A DNA stretch of 64,000 bases from Geobacter sp. UBA5730 (GCA_002419465.1 DIGE01000012.1:17538-81537); one strand, 5' to 3'. Shown: positions 8,362-17,920, counted from the stretch's first letter. Notes: generated from the letters alone by a model not told the origin. Translations and numbers: made by a program.

Positions 8362-10308
8362 TCAGTCGGCAAGATTCTCCCAGTCACCATATAACTCTTC
8401 CAGCCGGACATGCAGGGTGTTGTGTTGCTCACCTGCCCGCAACCCACGCTCGGGGTCACTAAAGAAACCGGTCATTGCCATCTCCGCTTCCAGAACCGCA
8501 ATCTGCTTTTCCACCTTCGCGATCTCCTGTTCGATGGACTGCTGCTGCTTCTCGCGGGTCTGTTCCGCCTTTTTGCGCCGTTTCTGCTTTTCGCGATCCC
8601 GCAGACGTTCTTCCTTGTTAAGGGCCGGGAGTTCTGCTACAGCCGAAGATGTTACCGCAGCAATAACCAGCCCGGTCGGGGACGACGGTCCTGAGGGTAG
8701 CGTACTGCACTGGTCCTTTTTTTCCAGATAATACTCATAATTCCCGTAATAGTTTTCCAGGCCGCCGCTTTCCACCTCGACAACCCGGGTGGCCAAGCCG
8801 TTCACAAAATAGCGGTCATGGGAAACAAACACCAGCGTCCCGTCAAACTCTTTCAGGGCATCCAACAGCACCTCTTTGCTGAACAGATCCAGGTGATTGG
8901 TGGGCTCGTCCATCAACAGCAGGTTTGAGGGATGCAGCAGCATCTTTGCCAGTGCCAGCCGGTTTCGCTCACCACCTGACAACACGCCGACCTTTTTGTG
9001 GATGTCATCGCCGGAGAACAGGAATGCCCCCAGGATATCGCGCAGCTTCGGGACCATTTCGTAGGGGCAGTCGCTGTACAGCTCCTCATAGGCACTCTTG
9101 ACAGGGTCCAGTACATTGGCTTGATCCTGGGCAAAGTAATCGGCCACCACATTATGACCAACAAGCAGGTTTCCGCCCTGGTACTCACCACCGGCCAGCA
9201 CCGTCATCAAGGTTGATTTCCCGGCTCCGTTATGCCCAACCAAGGCGACCCGCTCCCCTTTTTCCACCGTCAGGTCAACACGATCGAGCACCACCTTGGA
9301 ACCATAGGATCGGATCAGCTTCTGTAATTCCAGCACCACCCGGCCACTTTTGGGTGCCTTGGGGAACTGGAATCGAATTTTTTTACGATCCGGCGGCAAC
9401 TCTATCCGCTCGACTTTTTCCAGTTGCTTGATACGTGATTGCACCAACGAGGCCTTATTGGCCTGGTAACGGAAACGACGAATAAAATCTTCCGTCTTCT
9501 GCAGCTCTTCGTCCTGCAGTCGTTTGGCCTCACGCAGAGCCGAGACCCGTTCCTCGCGTTGTACCAGATAGGTGGAATACGAACAATGGTAATCGGCGAT
9601 GGTGTGATTCCAGACCTCGGCAATCCTGCTACAAACCTGATCCATGAAAAAACGGTCGTGGGAGACCAGGATCACTGATCCGGGATAGCCGCAAAGATAC
9701 TCCTCCAGCCAGTTGCGCGCCTCGATATCCAGGTGGTTGGTGGGTTCGTCCAGCAGCAGCACATCCGGTTTCTGCAACAGCAGCCGCGCCAATGCGATCC
9801 GCATCTGCCAGCCCCCTGAAAATTCTCCGCAATCGCGGTGCCAGTCTTGCTGGGCAAAGCCCAGCCCTTTAAGCACCGTACCGATCTCGGCCTCCATGGT
9901 GTAACCGCCGCTGTGTCGAAACTGCTCTTGCAGCTCACCATAGCGTTCGAGCACCGTATCATGTTCGGCAGCGGCGTGGGACATCACCTCGAGTTCCTGC
10001 CCCAACCGGTGCAGTTCCTGCTCCATCTCCAACAGCTCAGTCAATGCTGAGCGGGCCTCGTGAAACAGGGGCCGTCCGCTGGTGACAATTCCATCCTGCG
10101 GCAGATAGGTGGCACGTGCCCCTTTGGCCAGTTGAATATCGCCGCTGGAGGACTCTTCCAGCCCGGCAATGATTTTCATCAGCGTTGACTTGCCAGCGCC
10201 ATTTTCACCGATCAGGGCTACGCGCTCCCCTTTGCGGAGGTGCCAGGATATGTTCGCAAAGAGAACCCTGCCTGAAAAGTCTTTTGAGAGATTGATTAGT
10301 TGGAGCAT
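8362..10308 (-). CDS. ABC-F family ATPase (Uup/YdiF/YheS-like)
   Basis: A 648-residue protein with two fused ABC ATPase domains and no membrane segment, the mark of ABC-F proteins that act on the ribosome. Walker A motifs are GENGAGKST (residues 34-42) and GHNGAGKST in the second half; signatures are EFSGGWQMRIALARLLL and VLSGGERNRLALAKMLL. An Arg/Lys/Glu-rich linker joins the domains (FIRRFRYQANKASLVQSRIKQ) and a charged coiled-coil C-terminal tail (EKQKRRKKAEQTREKQQQ) resembles the Uup/ABCF3 tail. It starts 1 base after the LolD/MacB-like ATPase stop, so the two are coupled. A translation-factor role is likely; whether it is resistance-related cannot be judged. Confidence 0.87.
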   Translation of the reverse strand: MLQLINLSKDFSGRVLFANISWHLRKGERVALIGENGAGKSTLMKIIAGLEESSSGDIQLAKGARATYLPQDGIVTSGRPLFHEARSALTELLEMEQELHRLGQELEVMSHAAAEHDTVLERYGELQEQFRHSGGYTMEAEIGTVLKGLGFAQQDWHRDCGEFSGGWQMRIALARLLLQKPDVLLLDEPTNHLDIEARNWLEEYLCGYPGSVILVSHDRFFMDQVCSRIAEVWNHTIADYHCSYSTYLVQREERVSALREAKRLQDEELQKTEDFIRRFRYQANKASLVQSRIKQLEKVERIELPPDRKKIRFQFPKAPKSGRVVLELQKLIRSYGSKVVLDRVDLTVEKGERVALVGHNGAGKSTLMTVLAGGEYQGGNLLVGHNVVADYFAQDQANVLDPVKSAYEELYSDCPYEMVPKLRDILGAFLFSGDDIHKKVGVLSGGERNRLALAKMLLHPSNLLLMDEPTNHLDLFSKEVLLDALKEFDGTLVFVSHDRYFVNGLATRVVEVESGGLENYYGNYEYYLEKKDQCSTLPSGPSSPTGLVIAAVTSSAVAELPALNKEERLRDREKQKRRKKAEQTREKQQQSIEQEIAKVEKQIAVLEAEMAMTGFFSDPERGLRAGEQHNTLHVRLEELYGDWENLAD

Positions 10309-10309
10309 T

Positions 10310-10999
10310 TTAGGGGTGTTGTGCAGTGTCGGCGATGATTAAGCCATCGCGGAAGGTGATTCTCCGAGAGGCGTACTCGGCCACCTCCGGCTCATGGGTG
10401 ATCATCACGATGGTAATCCCTTGACGATTCAAGGCGGTGAAGAGCTGCATAATTTCATGGGTAGTGGTGGTGTCCAGGTTGCCGGTGGGCTCATCGGCCA
10501 GGATGACAGCCGGTTCGTTGACCAAGGCACGGGCAATGGCTACCCGCTGTTGCTGGCCGCCGGAAAGCTGGGCGCTGGTGTGATTGATCCGGTCTCCCAG
10601 CGCGACTCGCTCCAGGGCTAAGCGGGCCCGGCGGTGACGTTCTTCGGCCGTCACCCCGGCATAAACCAGCGGAAGCTCGACGTTTTCACGGGCGGTGGTA
10701 CGAGGCAGCAGATTGAAGCCCTGAAAAACGAATCCCAGCTTCTTGTTGCGCACCTCGGCAAGGCGGTCCGGCGACATGCCGGCTGTATCGATGCCGTCCA
10801 GCCAGTAAGTGCCACTGGTTGGCCGATCCAGACATCCCAGGGTGTTCATACAGGTGGACTTGCCACTGCCGGAGGCCCCCATGATGGCCACAAATTCTCC
10901 CGTGCCAATGGCAAAGGAAACGCCTCGCAAGGCTTCCACCAGGTGGTCTCCCTCACCAAACACCCGACGGATGTTATCCAGTTTGATCACTTCTTGCAT
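10310..10999 (-). CDS. ABC transporter ATP-binding protein, MacB/LolD type
   Basis: A 229-residue ATPase. Walker [10 protein letters not shown] at residues 41-49, Q-loop [11 protein letters not shown], signature [15 protein letters not shown], Walker [13 protein letters not shown], and the switch His in [12 protein letters not shown] are all intact. The sequence style ([27 protein letters not shown]) is that of MacB/LolD/FtsE-like exporters working with FtsX-type permeases. No permease or membrane-fusion gene is adjacent: it follows rlmH by 2 bases and is followed by the ABC-F gene. The permease must be encoded elsewhere or the protein has another partner. Confidence 0.87.
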   Translation of the reverse strand: MQEVIKLDNIRRVFGEGDHLVEALRGVSFAIGTGEFVAIMGASGSGKSTCMNTLGCLDRPTSGTYWLDGIDTAGMSPDRLAEVRNKKLGFVFQGFNLLPRTTARENVELPLVYAGVTAEERHRRARLALERVALGDRINHTSAQLSGGQQQRVAIARALVNEPAVILADEPTGNLDTTTTHEIMQLFTALNRQGITIVMITHEPEVAEYASRRITFRDGLIIADTAQHP

Positions 11000-11001
11000 G
11001 A

Positions 11002-11463
11002 TTAATGGTGATAGGGCTCGTTATTCAAAATCGTACAGGCCCGGTAGATCTGCTCCAGCAGGAAGGGCCGCACCATCTGGTGGGTGAAGGTCATAGACGA
11101 CAGCGACAGCACCTTATCGGCTCGTTTGCGGATCTCATCACTCAATCCGTAGGAGCCTCCGATGGCAAAGGCCAGCTCCGGCGTGCCAGTGTCGCGGTGC
11201 TTACCTATAAATTCGGCGAATTTGATGGAGTCCATTTGCTGTCCCCGCTCATCCAGCACCACCAGCACCGCATGGGCCGAAATCTGCTTCAGCAGCCGTT
11301 CGCCCTCACGGCGGCGCCCCTCTTCAAGGGTGGCATCCTTTTCATCTTTCAACTCATCGATGGTCAGGGGCAGGTAGCGCTCAACCCGGCTGCTGTATTC
11401 CATCACTCCCTGCTTGATCCAGGGTTCTCGAGTCTTTCCCAGCCAGAGCACGCGACACTTCAT
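11002..11463 (-). CDS. rlmH: 23S rRNA (pseudouridine1915-N3)-methyltransferase RlmH
   Basis: A 153-residue SPOUT-class methyltransferase that modifies pseudouridine 1915 in helix 69 of 23S rRNA using SAM. The knot region FAIGGSYGLSDEIRKRAD and the C-terminal LSSMTFTHQMVRPFLLEQIYRA are typical, and the protein ends EPYHH as in the family. Length matches the usual 155. Directly downstream of rsfS (11 bases), a common pairing in bacteria; 2 bases precede the ABC ATPase gene. Confidence 0.93.
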   Translation of the reverse strand: MKCRVLWLGKTREPWIKQGVMEYSSRVERYLPLTIDELKDEKDATLEEGRRREGERLLKQISAHAVLVVLDERGQQMDSIKFAEFIGKHRDTGTPELAFAIGGSYGLSDEIRKRADKVLSLSSMTFTHQMVRPFLLEQIYRACTILNNEPYHH

Positions 11464-11474
11464 CGGCTGTCTGC

Positions 11475-11891
11475 TCAGTATCTGAACGATTCGGCGTTGG
11501 CGGCAATGGTGGCCTTGAGATCCGCCGGCAGCGCTTTCTCCTCACCCTTTTCCCATAGTCCGTCCAGATCGTAACGACGACGCTGCTCCTCGTGGAAGAT
11601 ATGTACCAGCACATCGCTGTAATCCATCACAATCCACTTGCCCTCGGTCTCTCCCTCGATCCCCTGCACCTTGCCGAATTTCTTCAGCTCCTTGCGGATA
11701 TGATCGCAGATGGCTTGATTTTGTTTTTCCGACTGGCCGGAGATAATCACCAACAGGTCGGCAATGGTACTGATCCGGGTGATGTCTACTACGCGGATAT
11801 CGTAGCCTTTCTTGTCTGCAGCCAGTTCTGCGCAGCGCATGGCACGCTCAAGGGCGGTCAGGCTCAATTTTTCTGCTTTCATTTCTACCAT
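11475..11891 (-). CDS. rsfS: Ribosome silencing factor RsfS
   Basis: A 138-residue Iojap/RsfS protein. RsfS binds ribosomal protein L14 and blocks subunit joining when nutrients run out. Visible family blocks are KKGYDIRVVDITRIS, ADLLVIISGQSEKQNQAICDHI, WIVMDYSDVLVHIFHEEQRRRYDLDGLW. The frame starts at 11891 (MVEMKAEK), overlapping nadD's stop at 11885; Met4 at 11882 is an alternative. The order nadD-rsfS-rlmH is conserved widely. Confidence 0.93.
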   Translation of the reverse strand: MVEMKAEKLSLTALERAMRCAELAADKKGYDIRVVDITRISTIADLLVIISGQSEKQNQAICDHIRKELKKFGKVQGIEGETEGKWIVMDYSDVLVHIFHEEQRRRYDLDGLWEKGEEKALPADLKATIAANAESFRY

Positions 11892-12529
11892 GTCCGATAC
11901 AATCCCTTCTGGGCAATATATGTGCCAACGTCAGGCGGTACTAAATAACGCAATGATCGTCCTTCAGCTGTAAGATCCCGCAAATGGCTGGAGGATATCT
12001 CCAAACGGCAGTCTTCCACAAAACGGATGGTGCTACCCGTGACGTGGCGTAGGCAGCCGCTTTCTTCTTGATTGAACGACTCTCTCACTTCTTCGGGTAG
12101 CTGCTGTATCGGTTCCGTAACCAGACTGCCTGGTCGCGCCACCACCACCAGGGATGCCAGATTGAAGAGCTCGGCAAAGCGGTGCCAGAGACCGATTTCC
12201 AAAAACGAATCACTGCCGACGATAAAATAAAGTTCGTCTTCTGAACGTTCTTTACGCAGGGCGGTCAGTGTCTCAACCGTATATGACTTGCCCTGCCGCC
12301 GGGCCTCGATGTCGCTGATAGCAAAGCTGGGCTGATCGGCGATCGCTAGCCGTACCATGGCATAGCGTTGCTCGAAAGCCACATTTCCGGCCAGTGGCTT
12401 GTGGGGCGGATCAGCTGCCGGAATAAACAGCACCCGTTCAAGCCCGACCACCTCCCGTGCCGCTTCCGCAATCCGCAGATGCCCCAGGTGGATCGGATTA
12501 AACGTGCCGCCCAACAGTCCCAGCTTCAC
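11885..12529 (-). CDS. nadD: Nicotinate-nucleotide adenylyltransferase NadD
   Basis: Converts nicotinate mononucleotide and ATP to deamido-NAD. The nucleotidyltransferase motif GGTFNPIHLGHL is at the N-terminus, and SxxR-type motif appears as ISSSHLRDLTAEGRSLRYLVP near the end. I use the GTG at 12529 (VKLGLLGGTFNP), giving 214 residues, because homology starts exactly there. An in-frame ATG at 12595 lies inside the 3' end of the RNase D gene and would add 22 residues. Neither has an ideal ribosome-binding site. Overlaps rsfS at its 3' end. Confidence 0.9.
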   Translation of the reverse strand: MKLGLLGGTFNPIHLGHLRIAEAAREVVGLERVLFIPAADPPHKPLAGNVAFEQRYAMVRLAIADQPSFAISDIEARRQGKSYTVETLTALRKERSEDELYFIVGSDSFLEIGLWHRFAELFNLASLVVVARPGSLVTEPIQQLPEEVRESFNQEESGCLRHVTGSTIRFVEDCRLEISSSHLRDLTAEGRSLRYLVPPDVGTYIAQKGLYRTW

Positions 12530-12575
12530 CTGGCGCACCGAGCGAGCCACTGGCCGTTGCGGGAAACATGGTTCG

Positions 12576-13724
12576 TCATTCGCCTGGCTCCTCATTGGCG
12601 AGCATGGCCACCAGTGCTGCTCCCCACTGACCCATCTGCCAGCGGCGCATGCCGGTAATCGTGGCCAGCACCTCCATGGTTGCCGGACGCTGCTCTGCAA
12701 TCCGCTCCAGCAACCAGTTGGGGGCCACCAGTCCGGTCGCCAGTCCCAACTGCTTGCTGTACGCTTCTCGCCATCCCTTGAGCCGGGCGATACGGCTCTT
12801 GATACCGGGGTTCGGCTCTCCCTTGCTCCGCGGAAAGCGCGGCAGCCGCTCTTCGGACAGTGCCAGTCCTCGTTGCACTGCTGCCATCAGCTGGTCACCA
12901 TAGCGGCTGATTAGTCTCGGTGTCAGGCCAACCACTCCGTTCATTTCATGAGCAGTGCGCAGTTGTTGTTCTGCGATTTTTAACAATGATTCTGACGGCA
13001 TAATCTTAAACGGAGGCCGATCGGATTCCCTGGCCAGGGCGTCACGCAGCCGCAACAACTCCTCCAATATGCCCAGACTGCGGCGCTGCAACTTGCCAGC
13101 GCCCTTGCAGTGAAGAAAAAGTGGTACATCACCCTTGTCGGTCATCCGGTTGCCTGCCACCAGGGCGCACTCCTCTGCCACCCAGGCACTACGATCGAGT
13201 TGATCCACTTTTTTGCGCAGCAAATCGGCCAATTCCAGCAGGTGAGCCGTGTCATGGGCAGCGTAATCGGCCATTTCCGGCGTTAAGGGCCGCTTGCTCC
13301 AGTCTGCCTTCTGGTATCGTTTATCCAGTTCGATGCCAAAATGGCCACGCAGCAGTGCTGCCAGCCCAAACTCGGTAGCCCCGCTAAACTGGGCCGCAAT
13401 CATGGTGTCGTACATCCGGGCCACACTGATGCCAAAATCCCGATGGAGCGACCGGATATCGTAGTCGCCGCCATGGAATACGGTCAGAGTGGCCGGATTT
13501 GCCAGTAACTGCCCCAACGGTGCGAGATCTGACACCTGCAAAGGGTCAATCAACCAGGTATCCCTGCGGTTTGACAACTGTAGCAGACAGACCTTCTCAC
13601 GGTAGTGGTGCAGCGAGTCCGCTTCCAGATCCAATGCCAGTTCTGTTTCGCCGTGCAGCCCGCCGCACACCTGCTCAAGGTGCTGGTTCGTGGATATAAG
13701 CTGATAAGCGGTCATCCGGCTCAA
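12576..13724 (-). CDS. rnd: Ribonuclease D (DEDD exonuclease with HRDC domain)
   Basis: A 382-residue 3'-5' exoribonuclease that trims tRNA and other stable RNAs. The DEDD core is visible: D32-x-E34 in LALDLEADS, the second Asp block in FHGGDYDIRSLHRDFG, and the Y-x3-D block YAAHDTAHLL. An HRDC domain follows at about residues 215-290 (LEELLRLRDALARESDRPPF, LLKIAEQQLRT), with a further C-terminal helical repeat. The gene's start overlaps the mqnC stop (ATGA-type) and its 3' end lies 46 bases before the preferred nadD start. Confidence 0.92.
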   Translation of the reverse strand: MSRMTAYQLISTNQHLEQVCGGLHGETELALDLEADSLHHYREKVCLLQLSNRRDTWLIDPLQVSDLAPLGQLLANPATLTVFHGGDYDIRSLHRDFGISVARMYDTMIAAQFSGATEFGLAALLRGHFGIELDKRYQKADWSKRPLTPEMADYAAHDTAHLLELADLLRKKVDQLDRSAWVAEECALVAGNRMTDKGDVPLFLHCKGAGKLQRRSLGILEELLRLRDALARESDRPPFKIMPSESLLKIAEQQLRTAHEMNGVVGLTPRLISRYGDQLMAAVQRGLALSEERLPRFPRSKGEPNPGIKSRIARLKGWREAYSKQLGLATGLVAPNWLLERIAEQRPATMEVLATITGMRRWQMGQWGAALVAMLANEEPGE

Positions 13725-14764
13725 AACTCCCTTAGTATCTTATAGCCGGTGCTGCGCTGGGCGGCCCGGAAGCCGGCCCCCCGGATCAGTTCGACCATAT
13801 CGTTCTGAGACATTCGGAAGCTACACCCAGCCGCAGCAACCACGTTTTCTTCAAGCATGGTGCCACCCAGGTCGTTGGCCCCGAAGAACAGGGAAATCTG
13901 TGCCAGTTTCGCACCTTGGGTTACCCAGCTGGCCTGGATATTGGGTATGTTATCCAGCACTATCCGTGAAAGTGCCAGCACCTTCAGGTACTCGACGCCG
14001 GTGGCGGTATTACCGCCCAGCTCGGTGTTTCCCGGCTGATACGTCCACGGAATGAACGCTGTAAACGATCCGCCTTGCTGCTGAAGTGATCGCACCCTGA
14101 ACAGATGTTCGATGACCTGTTCAGGTGTTTCCTTGCTTCCGAACATCATGGTAGCAGTGGTCGGCATTTCCAAGGCTGCAGCGGTCAGCATCACCTCACC
14201 CCAGCGCTGCCAGCCGATCTTTTTGGGTGAAATGGCCTGACGAACCTCATCCACCAGAATCTCGGCGCCGCCGCCTGGAACCGAGTCAAGGCCGGCCTGT
14301 TTGAGCGTAACCAGCACCTGCCGGATGGTAAGCCCGTCCCGGTCAGCCAGGTGGCAGATCTCGGCCGGTGAAAGTGAATGATTTTGAACCTGTGGAAAGT
14401 GCTGCTTGATTTCGCGAAAGAGCGTCACAAAGTAATCAAGGTGCAGTTCTGGGTGCAATCCGCCCTGCATCAGCAACTGCGTACCACCCCGCTCTACCAG
14501 CTCGTCGATCTTGGCAAATATAGTTTTATTATCGAGCAGATATGCGTCTGGACTGTCTACCATACGGTAAAACGCGCAAAAGGAACAGCGCGACTCGCAG
14601 ACGTTGGTGTAGTTCACGTTACGGTCCACAACAAAACTGACCAGATTGTCCGGATGCAAGCGCCGCCTGACGGCATCGGCCTGCTTGCCAAGTTCCAGCA
14701 GATCACCCGTTAGCAGCCACTCCAGGGCCTGCTGACGGTCAAGTGTCATCTCAGGCGCGTTCAT
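13721..14764 (-). CDS. mqnC: Cyclic dehypoxanthinyl futalosine synthase MqnC (radical SAM)
   Basis: A 347-residue radical-SAM enzyme of the futalosine route to menaquinone. The 4Fe-4S motif is C-x3-C-x2-C in CESRCSFCAFYR, preceded by NYTNV; GGTQLLMQGGLHPEL, VPGGGAEIL, TATMMFGSKETPEQ and FTAFIPWTYQPGNT are MqnC signatures that set it apart from MqnE. It closes the C-C bond forming the spiro/cyclic intermediate. Overlaps the upstream thioesterase stop (ATGA) and the downstream rnd start. Other mqn genes are not in the window. A menaquinone-based electron chain fits an anaerobic respirer. Confidence 0.9.
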   Translation of the reverse strand: MNAPEMTLDRQQALEWLLTGDLLELGKQADAVRRRLHPDNLVSFVVDRNVNYTNVCESRCSFCAFYRMVDSPDAYLLDNKTIFAKIDELVERGGTQLLMQGGLHPELHLDYFVTLFREIKQHFPQVQNHSLSPAEICHLADRDGLTIRQVLVTLKQAGLDSVPGGGAEILVDEVRQAISPKKIGWQRWGEVMLTAAALEMPTTATMMFGSKETPEQVIEHLFRVRSLQQQGGSFTAFIPWTYQPGNTELGGNTATGVEYLKVLALSRIVLDNIPNIQASWVTQGAKLAQISLFFGANDLGGTMLEENVVAAAGCSFRMSQNDMVELIRGAGFRAAQRSTGYKILREF

Positions 14765-15159
14765 TGGCCGGACAGCCCCGCAGTCAGTACGTCATGTATG
14801 CTGGCCGGTAACCGGCATGCTTTCAGGCCCGGTGTCACGCAGGCCATGGTTACAACTGCAGACACCAGCAGCGCTTCGTCTGACTCCCGCAGCACCTGCT
14901 GCTGTAGCACAAACGACGCTCCTGCAACCCGTACCGGTCGGGTTGTTATCCGCAGCAGTTCGTCGTGGCGGGCAGGCACCTTAAAATCGATCTCCATCCT
15001 CACGACCGGGAAGATCGCACCAGCTGCAGCCAGCTCAGCCACTGAGCAGCCGCGTTTCCGTAAATACTCAGTGCGAGCCCGCTCGAAGTAGTTAAGGTAG
15101 TTAGAATGATAAACCATCCCGGCTGCGTCCGTATCTTCGTAATAAACCCGTAACTGCAT
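14761..15159 (-). CDS. YbgC/FadM-family acyl-CoA thioesterase
   Basis: A 132-residue hot-dog fold thioesterase. The 4-hydroxybenzoyl-CoA thioesterase motif is clear: YYEDTDAAGMVYHSNYLNYF near the N-terminus with the catalytic Asp, then ERARTEYLRKRG. It hydrolyses acyl-CoA or acyl-ACP thioesters; YbgC relatives sit with the Tol-Pal system, but here it lies upstream of mqnC. Start at ATG 15159 has an AAAGG ribosome-binding site; the open frame runs further up to 15345 but that stretch looks non-coding. Confidence 0.87.
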   Translation of the reverse strand: MQLRVYYEDTDAAGMVYHSNYLNYFERARTEYLRKRGCSVAELAAAGAIFPVVRMEIDFKVPARHDELLRITTRPVRVAGASFVLQQQVLRESDEALLVSAVVTMACVTPGLKACRLPASIHDVLTAGLSGQ

Positions 15160-15376
15160 CTGGTACCTTTTTCTGTTTTGTGGCCACTGTACTTCAGTTA
15201 TGTACAGCAGGCAACCCGGTTCTACTGAGCCGGGCACCCCGCAGCACTCATAAATCAGTAAACCGCGGCCAATGCGGCCAGATGGACCCACAGCCAGTTT
15301 TTGGCCTGAGCCCAGCAAACACCTTCGCCACCCAAAAAAGATCACTCTGCGCCAACAGCAGGCGTTGTGCCAGATA
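15160..15376. other. Non-coding gap between rsmG and thioesterase gene
   Basis: No convincing gene is seen in this 217-base stretch. It lies where parA-parB commonly sit in other genomes. The minus strand is open for part of it (15160-15345), but the translation has no recognisable character. It probably contains the promoter of the thioesterase-mqnC-rnd operon. Confidence 0.4.
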
Positions 15377-16036
15377 CTACCGTGTCTCTAGATGGTTACG
15401 CTGGAAGATCACCAGATTCCGCTCACCCATATCCTGCGGCAATCGGTACTGTTCCATTTTATAACAACGCAGCCCAATCTGATCGCACAGCTCTTCGGTT
15501 TTTGCTGAGAGCTGCGTCGCACCGCCAGCCAGCATGGCAATGAGTCGGCCACCCGGTCGCACCAGTTGGTGTGCCAGCACAATGAAACGATCAACATCCC
15601 GAAATGCGCGCGACACGACCACATCGTAGTGAGCAGGCTGTTGCGCAGCAACCTGCTCAACCCTGCCATGCTGTACCGTTACCAGCCCCAGCCTCAACAA
15701 GCGGCAGATATGACGCTGGAAGCGCACCTTTTTGTCAACGGCATCCAGCGAGGTGATTTCCAGATCATCCCGCACAATTGCCACCGCCAGGCCCGGCAAC
15801 CCTGCCCCGGAACCGACATCAAGTATACGCTCGCCCTGCTCAAGCTGTGGTACAATACTTATTGAATCGATAAAATGCTTAACAATTATCTGGTTTGGCT
15901 TTGTGATGGCGGTCAGATTGACGGATCGATTCCACCGCCGCAACTCATCCATAAACAGCCCGAACCGCTCAACGGCACGGTCATCCAGGGTAAGCCCAAA
16001 AACGCCGACGCCATCCCTCAACAGCGAGCTGTTCAT
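15377..16036 (-). CDS. rsmG: 16S rRNA (guanine527-N7)-methyltransferase RsmG
   Basis: A 219-residue SAM-dependent methyltransferase for G527 of 16S rRNA (loss gives low-level streptomycin resistance in other bacteria). SAM-binding segment ILDVGSGAGLPGLAVAIVRDDLEITSLD is split around residue 80; VVSRAFRDVDRFI is also family-like. Its start overlaps the mnmG stop by 4 bases. In many genomes parA-parB follow rsmG; here there is a 217-base non-coding gap and then the thioesterase gene. Confidence 0.93.
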   Translation of the reverse strand: MNSSLLRDGVGVFGLTLDDRAVERFGLFMDELRRWNRSVNLTAITKPNQIIVKHFIDSISIVPQLEQGERILDVGSGAGLPGLAVAIVRDDLEITSLDAVDKKVRFQRHICRLLRLGLVTVQHGRVEQVAAQQPAHYDVVVSRAFRDVDRFIVLAHQLVRPGGRLIAMLAGGATQLSAKTEELCDQIGLRCYKMEQYRLPQDMGERNLVIFQRNHLETR

Positions 16037-17895
16037 ACCCGCCCGCCGCCGGCCTTGAGCACGACCGACAGAATTGCCAGCGCCGCAGGTGTGATCCCCT
16101 GGATTCGCGAAGCCTGGCCAAGCGTACCAGGCCGGAAACGTTCCAGCTTTTCCCGTACCTCGGCAGTCAGCCCCTGAATGTCACCGTACGACAAGTCCGT
16201 CGGGATAACGGCAGCCTCCAGCTTGCTCATCCGCTCGATCTGTTCCTGCTGTCTGTCGATATACCCGCGGTATTTTATCTGAATCTCAACCTGTTCCTGT
16301 ATCGCCGGAGCCAGCTCACACGCAACCGCGTCGATCTCGGCCAGCTCGGCATAGCCTATCCCGGGACGCCGCAGCAGATGTTCGAGTAGCGTGCCCTTCT
16401 GCACCTCGGCACAGTCATGCCGTTGCAACCACTTTTGCTCATCACCACTCATACTGATTCGTGTCGTACTGACCCGCTCAAGCTCAGCGTTGATCTGCTC
16501 ACGTTTTTGACAGAACCCGGCATACAACTCATCCGGCACCAGCCCGATAGCGTGGCCCAACTCCCGCAGTCGCAGATCAGCATTGTCTTCACGCAACAAC
16601 AAGCGGTATTCGGCACGGGAGGTAAACATCCGGTACGGATCCTTCGTGCCCAGCGTCACCAGATCATCGATCATCACCCCAATATACGCCTGGTGGCGGC
16701 CCAGAAGGATCGGAGCTCGGCCCTGCACCCTCCTGGCAGCATTGATACCCGCCAGAAGTCCCTGTCCGGCAGCCTCTTCATATCCGGAGGTGCCATTGAT
16801 CTGGCCAGCATGAAACAGGTTGGGAATCAACTTGGTTTCCAGCGTTGCATGCAGTTGCACCGGATTGACATAGTCGTATTCGATGGCATAGGCTGGCCGC
16901 ATAATCTCCACCCGCTCCAGCCCAACCATTGACTGGTAGAAGGCGATCTGAACGTCAATCGGCAACGAGGTCGACATACCACTGGGATACACCTCAACGG
17001 TCTCCAGCCCCTCCGGCTCTATAAAGGTTTGATGGCGTTCCTTTTCCGGAAAACGCACCACCTTGTCTTCAATGGAAGGACAATACCGCGGTCCGACACC
17101 CTCTATCACCCCTGCATACAGCGGAGAGCGATCCAGCCCTCCCCGGACAATGTCGTGGGTTCGCTCGTTCGTGTAGGCGATATGGCACGGCACCTGCGGC
17201 ATGATTATCCGCTCCGTTGAAAACGAAAACGGCACCGGCGGGTCATCGCCGGGCTGCGCCTCCAGTTTGGTAAAATCAATCGTTCGCCTGTCGAGCCGCG
17301 CCGGCGTACCGGTCTTGAGTCGCCCCACCTCAAAACCAAGCTCTGCCAGGTGACTTGACAGTCCAACCGACGGGAGATCACCCGCCCGCCCGCCGGGGAA
17401 GCTGGTCATACCGATATGTATCAGGCCACGCATGAAGGTACCCGTGGTTAAAACAACCGTCTTACCCAAAAAACGCAGACCACTACGCGTATCAACCCCT
17501 CGCAGCTCACCCTGCTCCACACACAGACTAACCACCTCGGCCTGCTTACAATCGAGATTATCCTGCTCCTCCAGCACCCGCTTCATGCGCAACCGATAGA
17601 GCTGCTTATCCGCCTGAGCCCGCGACGCCCTTACCGCCGGTCCCTTGCGCGTATTCAGAATGCGAAACTGGATTCCAGTGGCATCAATGTTTTTCGCCAT
17701 CTCGCCACCCAACGCGTCTATCTCGCGGACCAGGTGGCCCTTTGCCAGACCACCAATAGCCGGATTGCACGACATCACCGCCATGCCATCCAGACTCATA
17801 TTCAACAACAGTGTCCGGCAGCCCATTCGCGCGGCAGCCAAGGCCGCCTCGCATCCGGCATGCCCGGCCCCAACCACAATCACATCATAAAGCAT
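16033..17895 (-). CDS. mnmG: tRNA uridine-5-carboxymethylaminomethyl modification enzyme MnmG (GidA)
   Basis: FAD-dependent partner of MnmE that installs (carboxymethyl)aminomethyl on wobble uridine 34 of tRNAs. The N-terminus YDVIVVGAGHAGCEAALAA is the FAD Rossmann motif; CNPAIGGLAKGHLVREIDALGG, TGTFMRGLIHIG and QINGTSGYEEAAGQGL are diagnostic. About 620 residues, the usual size. I chose ATG 17895 by homology; in-frame starts at 17910 (with GGGG upstream) and at 17922 also exist, the last lying inside the parS site. Downstream, rsmG overlaps by 4 bases. Confidence 0.93.
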   Translation of the reverse strand: MLYDVIVVGAGHAGCEAALAAARMGCRTLLLNMSLDGMAVMSCNPAIGGLAKGHLVREIDALGGEMAKNIDATGIQFRILNTRKGPAVRASRAQADKQLYRLRMKRVLEEQDNLDCKQAEVVSLCVEQGELRGVDTRSGLRFLGKTVVLTTGTFMRGLIHIGMTSFPGGRAGDLPSVGLSSHLAELGFEVGRLKTGTPARLDRRTIDFTKLEAQPGDDPPVPFSFSTERIIMPQVPCHIAYTNERTHDIVRGGLDRSPLYAGVIEGVGPRYCPSIEDKVVRFPEKERHQTFIEPEGLETVEVYPSGMSTSLPIDVQIAFYQSMVGLERVEIMRPAYAIEYDYVNPVQLHATLETKLIPNLFHAGQINGTSGYEEAAGQGLLAGINAARRVQGRAPILLGRHQAYIGVMIDDLVTLGTKDPYRMFTSRAEYRLLLREDNADLRLRELGHAIGLVPDELYAGFCQKREQINAELERVSTTRISMSGDEQKWLQRHDCAEVQKGTLLEHLLRRPGIGYAELAEIDAVACELAPAIQEQVEIQIKYRGYIDRQQEQIERMSKLEAAVIPTDLSYGDIQGLTAEVREKLERFRPGTLGQASRIQGITPAALAILSVVLKAGGGRV

Positions 17896-17920
17896 CCCGT
17901 AACAATACATATCCCCACCC

